This document shows positions 1 through 9,763 of a DNA stretch of 64,000 nucleotides, in pieces. Position numbers and translations under genes: made by a program. The stretch lies in assembly GCF_007665395.1 (NCBI RefSeq), contig NZ_VDND01000015.1, positions 52,448 through 116,447 of the forward strand, read 5' to 3'. Positions within the stretch are counted from its first letter, which is position 1. Every line of letters starts with the position of its first letter. Source of the DNA: Pseudomonas oryzihabitans. GTDB lineage: Bacteria > Pseudomonadota > Gammaproteobacteria > Pseudomonadales > Pseudomonadaceae. The notes under the pieces are model-generated. The model was not told where the DNA came from. It did not search any database and saw nothing but the letters and a program-made list of their open reading frames with translations.

Positions 1-803
1 AGATGCTTGCCGTCGCGCTGGAAGATCGAGTGCTCGCGCACATTGACCACGACATAGAGGTCGCCGCTGGGGCCACCCAAGGTCCCCGCCTCGCCTTCGC
101 CGGTCAGGCGGATGCGGTCGCCGGTGTCGACGCCCGCGGGCACCTTGACCGATAGGGTCTTCTGCTCTTCCACGCGCCCCTGGCCATGACAGGCGTTGCA
201 GGGTTCGGGGATGATCTTGCCGCTACCGTGGCAGCGTGGGCAGGTCTGCTGCACCGAGAAGAAGCCCTGCTGCATGCGCACCTGGCCGATGCCACCGCAG
301 GTGGGGCAGGTGGACGCCGAGGTACCCGGCTTGGCGCCATTGCCGTCGCAGACCTTGCACTCGACCAGTGTCGGCACGCGAATGGTGACCGTGGTCCCGC
401 GCACCGCCTCTTCCAGGTCCAGGTCCAGGGTGTAGCGCAGGTCGGCGCCGCGCTGCGGACCGCCCCGGCCACCGGCGCCACCGCGCCCACCGAAGAAGTC
501 GCTGAAGACGTCGCCGAAGATGTCCGAGAAGCTCGCGCCACCGGCCGCACCGCCGAAACCGCCGCCGCCCATGCTCGGATCGACGCCAGCATGGCCGTAC
601 TGGTCGTAGGCCGAGCGCTTGCCCGCATCGGACAGCACTTCGTAGGCCTCGGCGGCCTCCTTGAACTGCTCTTCGGCAGCCGCGTCCCCCGGATTGCGAT
701 CCGGGTGGTATTTCATCGCCAGGCGTCGGTAGGCCTTCTTGAGCTCGGCTTCACTGGCGCCGCGCTCGACCCCGAGCACCTCATAGTAATCACGTTTGGC
801 CAT
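1..803 (-). CDS. dnaJ: Chaperone DnaJ (Hsp40), partial (3' end outside window)
   Basis: Co-chaperone that delivers unfolded proteins to DnaK and stimulates its ATPase. About 267 N-terminal residues are present. The J domain (residues 1-70) carries the HPD motif, followed by a Gly/Phe-rich linker. Four CxxCxGxG zinc-binding repeats follow (CKVCDGNG, CPTCGGIG, CPRCHGSG, CNACHGQG). The ATG at 803 begins MAKRDYYEVLG, the family start. The gene lies 112 bp downstream of dnaK on the same strand with hairpins between them, as in other Pseudomonas grpE-dnaK-dnaJ operons. The C-terminal substrate-binding domain lies beyond base 1. Confidence 0.97.
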   Translation of the reverse strand, partial: MAKRDYYEVLGVERGASEAELKKAYRRLAMKYHPDRNPGDAAAEEQFKEAAEAYEVLSDAGKRSAYDQYGHAGVDPSMGGGGFGGAAGGASFSDIFGDVFSDFFGGRGGAGGRGGPQRGADLRYTLDLDLEEAVRGTTVTIRVPTLVECKVCDGNGAKPGTSASTCPTCGGIGQVRMQQGFFSVQQTCPRCHGSGKIIPEPCNACHGQGRVEEQKTLSVKVPAGVDTGDRIRLTGEGEAGTLGGPSGDLYVVVNVREHSIFQRDGKH

Positions 804-841
804 AGACTTTCTGCACCTTAAATTTTCTCACCCTCCAGACA

Positions 842-895
842 CGCCAACGCGGGAGCAGGCTCCCGCGTGGCGGATCCGACGGGCCGCAGCCCGTC
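842..895 (-). other. Two hairpins in the dnaK-dnaJ intergenic region
   Basis: Stem 842-855/860-872 has a loop of about 4 nt and a 13-14 bp stem (ACGCGGGAG/CTCCCGCGT plus flanking pairs). A smaller hairpin lies at 878-895 (GACGGG/CCCGTC). No clear T-tract follows on the minus strand, so these look more like mRNA-processing or attenuation structures, possibly lowering dnaJ relative to dnaK, than a full terminator. The function is inferred. Confidence 0.5.
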
Positions 896-915
896 AGGTG
901 CGGTAAGCACGCGGC

Positions 916-2844
<1,929 letters not shown>

Positions 2845-2937
2845 GTAGTCTTCTCCAGAAATCTCAGATTCCGCGCGGCCCGCTCAGGGGGCCTTTGATG
2901 TTCGCTTGCCTACCAGATGGGGCCGAGCGAAAGAATT

Positions 2938-3504
2938 TCAAGCCTTTTCGTCGATGCTCGGCTGCTGCGCTGCAGGGGCCTTGCTGACTACCACCATCGC
3001 CGGCCGCAGCAGGCGACCATTGAGGAGATAGCCCTTTTGAAACACCTTGAGCACGCTGCCCGGCTCGGCAGTGGCGCTCTCCTCCATGGCCATGGCCTGG
3101 TGGTGTTCGGGATTGAAGGGCGCGCCGTGGGGATCGACGGCTTCGACCTGATAGCGCTTGAGGGTGTCCTGCAGCATCTTCAGGGTCAGTTCCATGCCTT
3201 CGCGCATGGGCTTGAGCGTTTCGTCCGTAGCATTGGACAGCTCCAGGCCGCGCTCCAGGCTGTCGAGCACCGGCAGCAGATCGCCGGCGAATTTTTCCAG
3301 GGCGAACTTGTGCGCCTTCTCCACGTCCTGCTCGGCGCGGCGACGCACGTTCTGCAGTTCGGCGACACTGCGCAGCGACTGGTCCTGGGCAGCGGCGAGT
3401 TGCTCTTCGAGCGTAGCGACGCGGGCAGCGAGATCCTCGTGCTGGACGTCGCCCTGGGCCGCGGCCTCGTGCTCGGGAGTCTGGGAGTTCTGTTCGTCGG
3501 CCAT
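2938..3504 (-). CDS. grpE: Nucleotide exchange factor GrpE
   Basis: Releases ADP from DnaK to reset the chaperone cycle. It has 188 aa: an acidic, flexible N-terminus, a long dimerising helix (about residues 30-90, heptad-rich), then the beta domain with PVLDSLERGLE and the C-terminal signature around NPEHHQAMAMEE and GYLLNGRLLRPAMVVVSK. It is the first gene of the grpE-dnaK-dnaJ operon. The start ATG at 3504 follows a Shine-Dalgarno (AGGAGG reads on the minus strand just upstream). Confidence 0.98.
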   Translation of the reverse strand: MADEQNSQTPEHEAAAQGDVQHEDLAARVATLEEQLAAAQDQSLRSVAELQNVRRRAEQDVEKAHKFALEKFAGDLLPVLDSLERGLELSNATDETLKPMREGMELTLKMLQDTLKRYQVEAVDPHGAPFNPEHHQAMAMEESATAEPGSVLKVFQKGYLLNGRLLRPAMVVVSKAPAAQQPSIDEKA

Positions 3505-3573
3505 GGAGTCCTCCTGTGATAATGCCGGTGGGCGTGCCCTCTAATGGACATCGCCTTGATCGATGGCGCCTAT

Positions 3574-3599
3574 ATGGGGCCGCCGGCCGGCGCTTCAAG
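3574..3599 (-). promoter_or_regulatory. Sigma-32 (RpoH) type heat-shock promoter for grpE-dnaK-dnaJ
   Basis: On the minus strand CTTGAA (3599-3594) is followed after 14 bp by CCCCAT (3579-3574). This matches the RpoH consensus CTTGAA-N(13-14)-CCCCAT. It lies about 70 bp upstream of the grpE start in the right orientation. The -35 element ends 2 bp from the first LexA box of the divergent recN gene. Confidence 0.85.
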
Positions 3600-3601
3600 A
3601 G

Positions 3602-3646
3602 CTGTATGGATTGCCAGTGTCCGAACGGCACTGTATAAACAACCAG
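3602..3646 (+). promoter_or_regulatory. Two LexA (SOS) boxes upstream of recN
   Basis: CTGTATGGATTGCCAG (3602-3617) and CTGTATAAACAACCAG (3631-3646) both fit CTG-N10-CAG with an AT-rich core. The second is very close to the Pseudomonas LexA consensus. They lie 24-68 bp before the recN start. Double SOS boxes are known for recN in enterobacteria, so tight LexA repression is inferred here. Confidence 0.85.
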
Positions 3647-3669
3647 AAACCGCCTTCGGAGATCGTCGC

Positions 3670-5337
3670 ATGCTGGTGCATCTGTCCGTCCGCAATTACG
3701 CCATCGTCGAACACCTCGACCTCGACCTCGAGCGCGGCATGACCGTGATCACCGGCGAAACCGGCGCCGGCAAGTCCATCATGCTCGACGCCCTCGGCCT
3801 TACCCTGGGCGACCGCGCCGACAGCGACGCGGTCCGGCCTGGCGCCGACAAGGCCGATGTCCTGGCCAGCTTCGACACCACCGACATCCCCGAGGCCCGC
3901 CAGTGGCTCGCCGAGCGCGACCTGGAGCAGGACGGTCCCTGCCTGCTGCGCCGGGTCATCACCCGCGAGGGTCGCTCGCGCGGCTACATCAATGGCTCGC
4001 CCTGCCCGCTGGCCGACCTCAAGACCCTGGGTGGCCTGCTGATCGATATCCACAGCCAGCACGAACACCAGTCACTGCTGGGGCTCGATACCCATCGCCG
4101 GCTGCTGGACGAGTATGCCGGCGCGGGTGAGCTGGTCCGCCAAGTCCAGCTCGCCGCCCAGCGCTGGCGCCAGGTGCGCCAGACGCTGGAGCGGCTGACG
4201 CGCAATGGCGACGAACAACGTGCCCGCCACCAGCTGCTCAGCTACCAGCTCGAGGAACTCGACAACCTCGCCCTGGCCGAGGGCGAGTTGCAGGCCCTGG
4301 AGCAGGAGCAGAGCGACCTGGCGAGTGCCGAGCACATCCTGCTGGCCTGCCGCCAGGCCATGGATCTCTGTACCGAAAACGAGCAGGGCAATGCGCTGTC
4401 CGCGCTCAATGCCAGCGTGGCCCGCCTGACCGCCTTCGAGCGGCCGCCGGCGCAGATCGAGGAAGCCAGCAACCTGCTCGCCTCCGCCCAGATCCAGATC
4501 GAGGAGGCGATGAATGAACTCAATCGCTTCGTCGATCATTTCGAAGCCGACCCGGAGCGCCAGCAGGCGGTGCAGGAGCGCCTGGACAGCGTCTATAGCC
4601 TTGCCCGCAAGCACCGGGTCCAGCCCGAGGCCCTGCTGGAGCTGCACGAGCAGCTACGCACCGAACTGCAATCGCTGGACGCCGACGACGTCGCCCTGGA
4701 GCGCCTGCAGGAAGAACTGGCTGCCTTCGAGCGTCACTATCAGGAAAAGGCCAGCGAACTGAGTCGTCTGCGTGAACAGCGGGCACCGGAACTCGCGGCG
4801 GCGGTGGAGACGGAAATGCAGCGTCTGGGCATGCCGGGCGGCCGCTTCAGCATCACCCTCACGCCAGGCAGCACCGGCGAACCCCAGCCGCTGGGCAACG
4901 AAGGCGTCGAATTCCGCGTCAGCGCCAACCCCGGCCAGCCGCTACGCCCATTGGCCAAGGTGGCATCCGGCGGCGAGCTGTCGCGCATCAGCCTGGCCAT
5001 CCAGGTCATCACGGCCCAGACCTCGCGCACCCCGACGCTGGTCTTCGACGAGGTGGATGTCGGTATCGGCGGCCCGACTGCCGAGGTGGTCGGCCAGTTG
5101 CTACGGCAATTGGGCGAGCGCGGCCAGGTACTCACGGTGACCCACCTGCCCCAGGTGGCGGCCCAGGGTCACCAACACCTGTTCGTGCACAAGGAACGCG
5201 GCACCGACGAGACCCGCACCGCGGTAGCCAAGCTGGACCGTGCACGGCGCGTGGAAGAGGTGGCGCGCATGTTGGGCGGCGTCGACCTGACCCGTGAATC
5301 CCTGGCCCACGCTCGCAAGCTGGTGGTCAGCCGCTAG
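3670..5337 (+). CDS. recN: DNA repair protein RecN
   Basis: SMC-like ATPase that holds and processes double-strand breaks during recombinational repair. It has 555 aa (E. coli RecN 553). The Walker A motif GETGAGKS is near residues 28-35, followed by a long helical coiled-coil middle, then the ABC signature (KVASGGELSRISLA) and Walker B (TLVFDEVDVGIGG) in the C-terminal third. The ATG at 3670 (MLVHLSVRNYAIV) is chosen over an upstream in-frame ATG at 3544 because it matches the family N-terminus and leaves both LexA boxes in the untranslated leader. Confidence 0.97.
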   Translation: MLVHLSVRNYAIVEHLDLDLERGMTVITGETGAGKSIMLDALGLTLGDRADSDAVRPGADKADVLASFDTTDIPEARQWLAERDLEQDGPCLLRRVITREGRSRGYINGSPCPLADLKTLGGLLIDIHSQHEHQSLLGLDTHRRLLDEYAGAGELVRQVQLAAQRWRQVRQTLERLTRNGDEQRARHQLLSYQLEELDNLALAEGELQALEQEQSDLASAEHILLACRQAMDLCTENEQGNALSALNASVARLTAFERPPAQIEEASNLLASAQIQIEEAMNELNRFVDHFEADPERQQAVQERLDSVYSLARKHRVQPEALLELHEQLRTELQSLDADDVALERLQEELAAFERHYQEKASELSRLREQRAPELAAAVETEMQRLGMPGGRFSITLTPGSTGEPQPLGNEGVEFRVSANPGQPLRPLAKVASGGELSRISLAIQVITAQTSRTPTLVFDEVDVGIGGPTAEVVGQLLRQLGERGQVLTVTHLPQVAAQGHQHLFVHKERGTDETRTAVAKLDRARRVEEVARMLGGVDLTRESLAHARKLVVSR

Positions 5338-5351
5338 ACGCAGGCAGCCAC

Positions 5352-5395
5352 CAGACATGAAAAAGGCGACCCCGTGGTCGCCTTTTTCATGTCTG
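5352..5395. terminator. Bidirectional terminator between recN and fur
   Basis: A near-perfect inverted repeat (AGACATGAAAAAGGCGACC / GGTCGCCTTTTTCATGTCT) has a 4-nt loop and A/T tracts on both arms. It lies between the convergent recN and fur genes and can end transcription both ways. Confidence 0.9.
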
Positions 5396-5400
5396 GGTCT

Positions 5401-5805
5401 TCACTTGCGCTGGCGGATGTACAGCACCAGATTGTGATCGACCAGTTCGAATCCATGCTCTTCGACGATCTCGCGCTGGCGCTTTTCGATGGATGCATCG
5501 GTGAACTCGATGACTTCGCCGGTATCCACATCCACCATGTGATCGTGGTGCCCGGTATCAGCCAGCTCGAACACGGCATGGCCGCCATCGAAGTTGTGGC
5601 GCACCACCAGACCAGCCGCCTCGAATTGGGTGAGGACCCGGTAGACCGTCGCCAGGCCCACGTCTTCGCCCGCTTCCATCAACGCCTTGTAGACGTCTTC
5701 GGCGCTCATGTGGCGCTGCTCGGTGGTGTCCAGCATCTGCAATATCTTGACGCGCGGCAGGGTCACTTTCAGACCCGCTTTGCGGAGTTCGTTGTTCTCT
5801 ACCAT
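5401..5805 (-). CDS. fur: Ferric uptake regulator Fur
   Basis: Fe(II)-dependent repressor of iron-uptake genes. It has 134 aa, the usual Pseudomonas length. The N-terminal winged helix is MVENNELRKAGLKVTLPRVKIL. The metal and dimerisation domain has the His-rich HHDHMVDVDTGEVIEF segment. The ATG at 5805 is chosen over upstream in-frame starts (first at 5952) by family match. It diverges from bamE across a 94-bp gap. The C-terminal CxxC pair of E. coli Fur is absent, as is typical of Pseudomonas Fur. Confidence 0.97.
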   Translation of the reverse strand: MVENNELRKAGLKVTLPRVKILQMLDTTEQRHMSAEDVYKALMEAGEDVGLATVYRVLTQFEAAGLVVRHNFDGGHAVFELADTGHHDHMVDVDTGEVIEFTDASIEKRQREIVEEHGFELVDHNLVLYIRQRK

Positions 5806-5899
5806 GCTCTTTCTCGGTGCCGAGTGCTTTCGCAGCCCTCGGGAATACGGGTATGATCGGTGCTTCGTTGCCCAGCAAGATAGTGGAAGTCTCCCACCG

Positions 5900-6436
5900 A
5901 TGCAAAACCTCAAGCAAACGCTGACCGGGCTCTCTCTGATGGGCCTAGCCATGCTCGCCGGCTGCTCTCTGCCGGGGGTTTACAAGATCGACATCCAGCA
6001 GGGCAACGTCGTCACCCAGGATATGATAGACCAGTTGCGCCCCGGAATGACCCGGCAACAAGTCCGGTTTATCATGGGTACGCCGCTGATCCAAGACACC
6101 TTCCATCCTGATCGCTGGGACTACCTGTACAGCCTGCAGGCTGCCGGTGGCCAGCGGAAGCAAGAGCGTGTCAGCCTGGTCTTCAACGGCAACAACCAGC
6201 TGAGCGGCCTGGCCGGCGACTTCATGCCCGGCACCAGTCGCGAACAGCAGATCATGGGTAGCGACAGCGGCAACAGCGTGGATACCACCGCTCCTGTCCA
6301 GCCTTCGGCCCCTGCCGCAGCTCCGGAGACCCCGGCGGTTCCCGGCTCGACCGAAGACAACATCCAGAAAGAGATCGACAGCGCCCGTCCTGCCGCCGTG
6401 CCGACGCCCGAGCGCATCCGTACCGACGGACAGTGA
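5900..6436 (+). CDS. bamE: Outer membrane assembly lipoprotein BamE (OmlA/SmpA)
   Basis: Lipoprotein subunit of the BAM complex that inserts beta-barrel proteins in the outer membrane. It has 178 aa. The signal peptide ends in the lipobox LAGC with Cys at residue 22. The BamE domain follows (GNVVTQDMIDQLRPGMTRQQV, then GTPLIQDTFHPDRWDYLY). The C-terminal third is a low-complexity Pro/Ala/Ser tail, longer than in enteric BamE. The start ATG at 5900 gives the signal peptide MQNLKQTLTGLSLMGLAMLAGC-type N-terminus. Confidence 0.95.
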   Translation: MQNLKQTLTGLSLMGLAMLAGCSLPGVYKIDIQQGNVVTQDMIDQLRPGMTRQQVRFIMGTPLIQDTFHPDRWDYLYSLQAAGGQRKQERVSLVFNGNNQLSGLAGDFMPGTSREQQIMGSDSGNSVDTTAPVQPSAPAAAPETPAVPGSTEDNIQKEIDSARPAAVPTPERIRTDGQ

Positions 6437-6443
6437 TCCTCCG

Positions 6444-6749
6444 CTAGCGGCCAGCCTTGGCCCTGGCCTGGTCGGCGCGCCGCTTGCGACTCTCCTTGGG
6501 GTCTGCGAGCAGCGGCCGATAGATCTCCACGCGATCTCCCTCCATCAGCCGGGACTCCCCTGGCTTGGCGATCAGCTTGCCGAAGATACCGACCCGGTAG
6601 CCTTCACGCTCCGCGGGCTCCAGCTGCTCGAGCAGACCTGAAGCCAGTACCGCCTGCTCTACGGTGGCACCCTCTTCCAGCTGCAGACTCAACAGCCACT
6701 GGCGCTCCGGCAACGCCAGAGCCACCTCGATGGCGAGCCGCTCAGCCAT
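6444..6749 (-). CDS. rnfH: RnfH family ubiquitin-like protein (RatB)
   Basis: Small beta-grasp protein of the UPF0125/RnfH family (101 aa), almost always encoded next to ratA; its precise role is unsettled. Family motifs are the ALPERQWLL segment, GIFGKLI, and GDRVEIYRPL followed by a basic tail. Its start (ATG at 6749) overlaps the end of ratA by 8 nt, so the two are translationally coupled. Confidence 0.93.
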   Translation of the reverse strand: MAERLAIEVALALPERQWLLSLQLEEGATVEQAVLASGLLEQLEPAEREGYRVGIFGKLIAKPGESRLMEGDRVEIYRPLLADPKESRKRRADQARAKAGR

Positions 6750-7176
6750 ACAAGGCCCGGGCACGCTGGCAGAAGGCATCCACCATGGTGTTGGCGGCCT
6801 GGTTGAACAGTGGCCCCAGGGTCGCGCGGACGATGGCGCTGTCATATTCGAAGGACAGATCCAGCGAGATCTTGCAGGCCTTGTCGCCCAGCGCCTTGAA
6901 GGACCAGACGCCGTGCAGCTGCTTGAACGGCCCCTTCTCCAGATCCATGGTGATGGACTCGTCAGGCACCAGGGTATTGCGGGTCACGAACTGCTGGCTG
7001 AGACCGCCCTTGGCCACGGTGAGCCCGGCGCGCATCTGGCTTTCATCCTGCTCCAGGATCTGCGCGGACGAGCACCAGGGCAGGAACTCTGGATAACGAT
7101 CCACGTCATTGACCAGCGCATAGAGCGCCGAAGCAGGATAGGGCAGCAACGCCGAACGTTGGATGTGCGTGCTCAT
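6742..7176 (-). CDS. ratA: RatA family START/COQ10-type protein
   Basis: Member of the RatA/coenzyme Q-binding (START-like) family, 144 aa. E. coli RatA has been reported as a ribosome-association toxin and yeast homologues bind ubiquinone. Recognisable parts are SALLPYPASALYALVNDVDRYPEFLPWCSS at the N-terminus (in pieces) and the C-terminal LGPLFNQAANTMVDAF helix. The ATG at 7176 is chosen over an upstream in-frame ATG at 7296. It diverges from smpB, the common arrangement in gammaproteobacteria. Confidence 0.94.
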   Translation of the reverse strand: MSTHIQRSALLPYPASALYALVNDVDRYPEFLPWCSSAQILEQDESQMRAGLTVAKGGLSQQFVTRNTLVPDESITMDLEKGPFKQLHGVWSFKALGDKACKISLDLSFEYDSAIVRATLGPLFNQAANTMVDAFCQRARALYG

Positions 7177-7348
7177 CGGAACCTCGTAGAATAGCGAATT
7201 CGGTGTCGGACCTTGAATTTGAGGGCGGCGCACGCATTTTACTCCCGCACCAGCCTGCCGCGGCCCAGAACCGCGGTATTGTCCGTGTTTGCTCATACCC
7301 GCTCAAGCGCGTGGCGACATTTCCCCTGACTCGCTGTACCCTGGAATC

Positions 7349-7825
7349 ATGGCCAAGCAAAAGAAAGTCTCCCCCGGCAGCATCGCGCAAAACAAAAAGG
7401 CGCTACACGAATACTTCGTCGACACCCGTTTCGAAGCGGGTGTTTCCCTGGCAGGTTGGGAGGTGAAGAGCCTGAGAGCCGGCAAGGCACAGCTGACCGA
7501 CAGCTATGTGCTGCTCAAGGATGGCGAGGCCTGGCTGCTCGGCAGCCATATCACCCCGCTGCAGACCGCCAGCACCCACGTCATCGCCGACCCGACGCGC
7601 ACCCGCAAGCTGCTGCTGAACAAGCGCGAGCTGGGCAAGCTGTTCGGCGCCGTGCAGCAGAAGGGCTATGCCTGCGTCGCCTTGTCGCTGTACTGGAAGA
7701 AGCACCTGGTCAAGTGCGAGATCGCCCTGGCCAAGGGCAAGAAGGAGTTCGACAAACGCGCCACCGAACGCGAGCGCGACTCCGACCGCGAGATCCAGCG
7801 CGCCATCCGCAAGGATGCCAAGTAA
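7349..7825 (+). CDS. smpB: SsrA-binding protein SmpB
   Basis: Binds tmRNA and brings it to stalled ribosomes for trans-translation. It has 158 aa. The OB-fold shows NKKALHEYFVDTRFEAGVSL, GWEVKSLRAGK and the C-terminal basic tail (EFDKRATERERDSDREIQRA). The start ATG at 7349 gives MAKQKKVSPGS; an earlier in-frame start at 7289 is not needed. It ends 81 bp before ssrA, its RNA partner. Confidence 0.98.
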   Translation: MAKQKKVSPGSIAQNKKALHEYFVDTRFEAGVSLAGWEVKSLRAGKAQLTDSYVLLKDGEAWLLGSHITPLQTASTHVIADPTRTRKLLLNKRELGKLFGAVQQKGYACVALSLYWKKHLVKCEIALAKGKKEFDKRATERERDSDREIQRAIRKDAK

Positions 7826-7906
7826 CCAAGCGGCCGAAAAACGTTTCGTCGACAATGACTTGCGTAGCGCGGCCGGAATTCCTATAGTGACTGACCAGCA
7901 AGTTTT

Positions 7907-8259
7907 GGGGGCGATTAGGATTCGACGCCGGTAACGAAACTTGAGGGGCATGCCGAGCTGGTAGCAGAACTCGTAAATTCGCTGCTGCAAACTTATAGTT
8001 GCCAACGACGACAACTACGCTCTAGCTGCTTAATGCGGCTAGCAGTCGCTAGGGGATGCCTGTAAACCCGAAACGACTGTCAGATAGAACAGGATCGCCG
8101 CCAAGTTCGCTGTAGACGTAACGGCTAAAACTTATACAGCTCGCCCAAAGCACCCTGCCCGTCGGGCCGCAATGGGTTAACTCAGTAGACAGGGCTAAGC
8201 ATGTAGAACCGATAGCGGAGAGCTGGCGGACGGGGGTTCAAATCCCCCCGCCTCCACCA
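7907..8259 (+). ncRNA. ssrA: Transfer-messenger RNA (tmRNA)
   Basis: One-piece tmRNA of about 353 nt. The 5' acceptor strand GGGGGCG (7907-7913) pairs with CGCCTCC before ACCA at 8256-8259. The tag frame resumes at GCC 8001-8003 and ends at TAA 8031-8033, encoding ANDDNYALAA after the resume alanine. The T-arm GGGGGTTCAAATCCCCC ends the molecule. The 3' end is the integration site of the prophage; its encoded CCA is kept intact. Confidence 0.98.
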
Positions 8260-8261
8260 AA
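8229..8261. repeat. attL: attL core (33-bp direct repeat, 3' end of ssrA)
   Basis: Bases 8229-8261 (GACGGGGGTTCAAATCC... to CCACCAAA-type end) are identical to 58320-58352. The repeat covers the T-arm and acceptor end of tmRNA plus two bases. It marks the left end of the prophage; the integrase gene lies near the other copy. Confidence 0.95.
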
Positions 8262-8276
8262 CAAGCGTTACAAATC

Positions 8277-8309
8277 AAGGGGTTAGCCGCAAGGCCAACC
8301 CCTTTTTTT
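8277..8309 (+). terminator. Phage-supplied terminator downstream of ssrA
   Basis: AAGGGGTTAGCC - GCAA - GGCCAACCCC followed by seven or more T. It lies just inside the prophage and replaces the original ssrA terminator, which has been displaced to the attR side. Confidence 0.9.
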
Positions 8310-8377
8310 GGCTCGAAATGGGCCGTTTTGGCTCGGTAATGCCAGCGTAATGACAGCCTGGCCCTGGAGGGACCCTG

Positions 8378-9235
8378 ATGTACAACCTGCTTGTCAGCTC
8401 AGCCCCCTGGGGTACGCGCCGAGGCACCTTTCCATCCGGACGAGTTCTGACTTCCTACGCATCCGACGCGGTCAATGCGCGGTTTCTCGTTGACGAGGAA
8501 CCGGACCTCGATGCCCTCATGCTGCTTCCTGCCCTGTTCGCTCAGGAGGTTTACCCTCGTGAAAACAGGTTCGCGCGTGTCGGTCGCATTACCAAAGCGC
8601 AGATCCGCGGTCGTGAGGTACAGCTGGACTATTACTTCGATCAAGACGTGCCACCGATTCCTATGGAGGACATCGAGCGCCTAGCGGGAGAGCTTGGTAT
8701 AGATATGTCCGGGGGGATCACCGAGCTTGAGCACACCCACTGGGTGGTGAAAGACATCGACTTGTTCGAGATCCTGTTCCTGCACCTCCGACAGAGCAGT
8801 CGGGTTCCTGCCCTTTTTGATCTGCCTTCGAGTCCGAACATCGATCAACTGCAGCTCTCTGCAATGATGCCTTTTGGCGGTGGCTTCCATGGCACTTACC
8901 AGGCTATTCGAGCAGCAGCAGCCCGCAACGGTATGCAGTGCGATAGGGCAGACACTATCTGGCAAAACGAAGCCATCATTGACGATGTGGCACACCTGAT
9001 CGACAGGTCCCGCATCGTAGTTGTTGACTGCACCGGACGGAACGCGAATGTCTACTACGAGCTCGGGCTAGCTCATGCGTGGGGTAAGGAAGTTATTCTG
9101 ATTACGCAGAGTGCTGCAGACATCCCCTTCGATATTCAGCACATTAGATACCTGCAGTACTATCCGAACGATCAAGGCATTCAAGGCCTTGAGGATCGAC
9201 TATCGGAACGCATAGCGGCTATCTTGAATCGATAG
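8378..9235 (+). CDS. Prophage cargo protein with C-terminal TIR/nucleoside-deoxyribosyltransferase-like domain
   Basis: A 285-aa protein. The C-terminal half (about residues 165-285) reads as a Rossmann-like alpha/beta domain: LSAMMPFGGGF, then DIAHLIDRS-type helix, IVVVDCTGRNANVYYELGLAH and GKEVILITQ. The D-x-T-G-R-N-x-N-V-x-Y-E-L-G motif is typical of proteins related to nucleoside 2-deoxyribosyltransferases and TIR-like NAD-processing domains. The N-terminal 160 residues are not recognised. It is the first gene inside attL, alone on the plus strand, with RBS CTGGAGG before the ATG. A role in phage defence or exclusion is inferred from domain type and location only. Confidence 0.6.
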   Translation: MYNLLVSSAPWGTRRGTFPSGRVLTSYASDAVNARFLVDEEPDLDALMLLPALFAQEVYPRENRFARVGRITKAQIRGREVQLDYYFDQDVPPIPMEDIERLAGELGIDMSGGITELEHTHWVVKDIDLFEILFLHLRQSSRVPALFDLPSSPNIDQLQLSAMMPFGGGFHGTYQAIRAAAARNGMQCDRADTIWQNEAIIDDVAHLIDRSRIVVVDCTGRNANVYYELGLAHAWGKEVILITQSAADIPFDIQHIRYLQYYPNDQGIQGLEDRLSERIAAILNR

Positions 9236-9606
9236 CCCTGGCGCACTGGCAGGCAAAGTAGCCTGCTTATGGACCCCCGACTAGCAGCTGCCGGCACCTA
9301 ATCGCGAGTTACTGGCAGCTGCTGACCGCCGCCACCAGCAACCGCTCGTAGCCGATCCGCTGCCGGCGCTCCGCCAGCAGCGCCCTCACCTTCACCTCCA
9401 GGCTGTCCTCCTTGCGCAGCCCCTCCGCCGCCCAGGCCGGCACCGCCGGCGCCTTCACTCGGTGCGGCACCTGGACCGGTACCTCTACGCGCACCAAGCG
9501 CGGCTCTAGATCGGCAACAGATTGAACAGCACGCCTCGCTACCTTCAGTGGAGACTTCGTCCGCCGATACCCTCAATGACCGTTGTGGTCATTACGGAGG
9601 ATTGCC
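9236..9606. repeat. Degenerate repeat R1 (truncated spanin-like reading frame on minus strand)
   Basis: Within 9300-9520 the minus strand reads a frame ending at 9309 with VRVEVPVQVP, SLEVKVRALLAERRQRIGYE and a C-terminal SSCQ. It has no convincing start. The Pro/Val stretch and C-terminal part resemble the end of Rz1-like lysis genes (inference). Related shorter copies occur at about 11157-11190, 11677-11800 and 12625-12830. The rest of this 370-bp gap holds no gene. Confidence 0.55.
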
Positions 9607-9735
9607 ATGAAGAAAGTCGTTCTGTTCGGCCTACTGCTTGCTTTGTCTGGCCCGATGCTGGCCCAGGCCTGCCCCAAAGGCACCCATCCAGTTGGCGGCT
9701 CGGGCTCTCACCACAAAGGCGGTAGCTGCGTTTAA
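9607..9735 (+). CDS. Small secreted Cys-containing peptide, 42 aa
   Basis: Starts at ATG 9607 after RBS TACGGAGG. The first 19 residues are a Sec signal peptide ending ALSGPMLAQA. The mature part is only about 23 residues, CPKGTHPVGGSGSHHKGGSCV, Gly/His/Ser-rich with a Cys at each end that could form one disulfide in the periplasm. A terminator follows at 9741-9763. I do not recognise a characterised function. Confidence 0.7.
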   Translation: MKKVVLFGLLLALSGPMLAQACPKGTHPVGGSGSHHKGGSCV

Positions 9736-9740
9736 CGCCT

Positions 9741-9763
9741 AGCCCGGCCTAGCGCCGGGCTTT
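9741..9763 (+). terminator. Terminator after the 42-aa secreted peptide gene
   Basis: AGCCCGGC-CTAGC-GCCGGGCTTTC hairpin six bases after the stop codon. Confidence 0.75.

Noticed and set aside
8306..8335. Two TTTTGGCTCG copies 20 bp apart near attL as integrase arm sites
   Set aside because: Only two short copies and no counterpart found near attR; partly made of the terminator's T-run.
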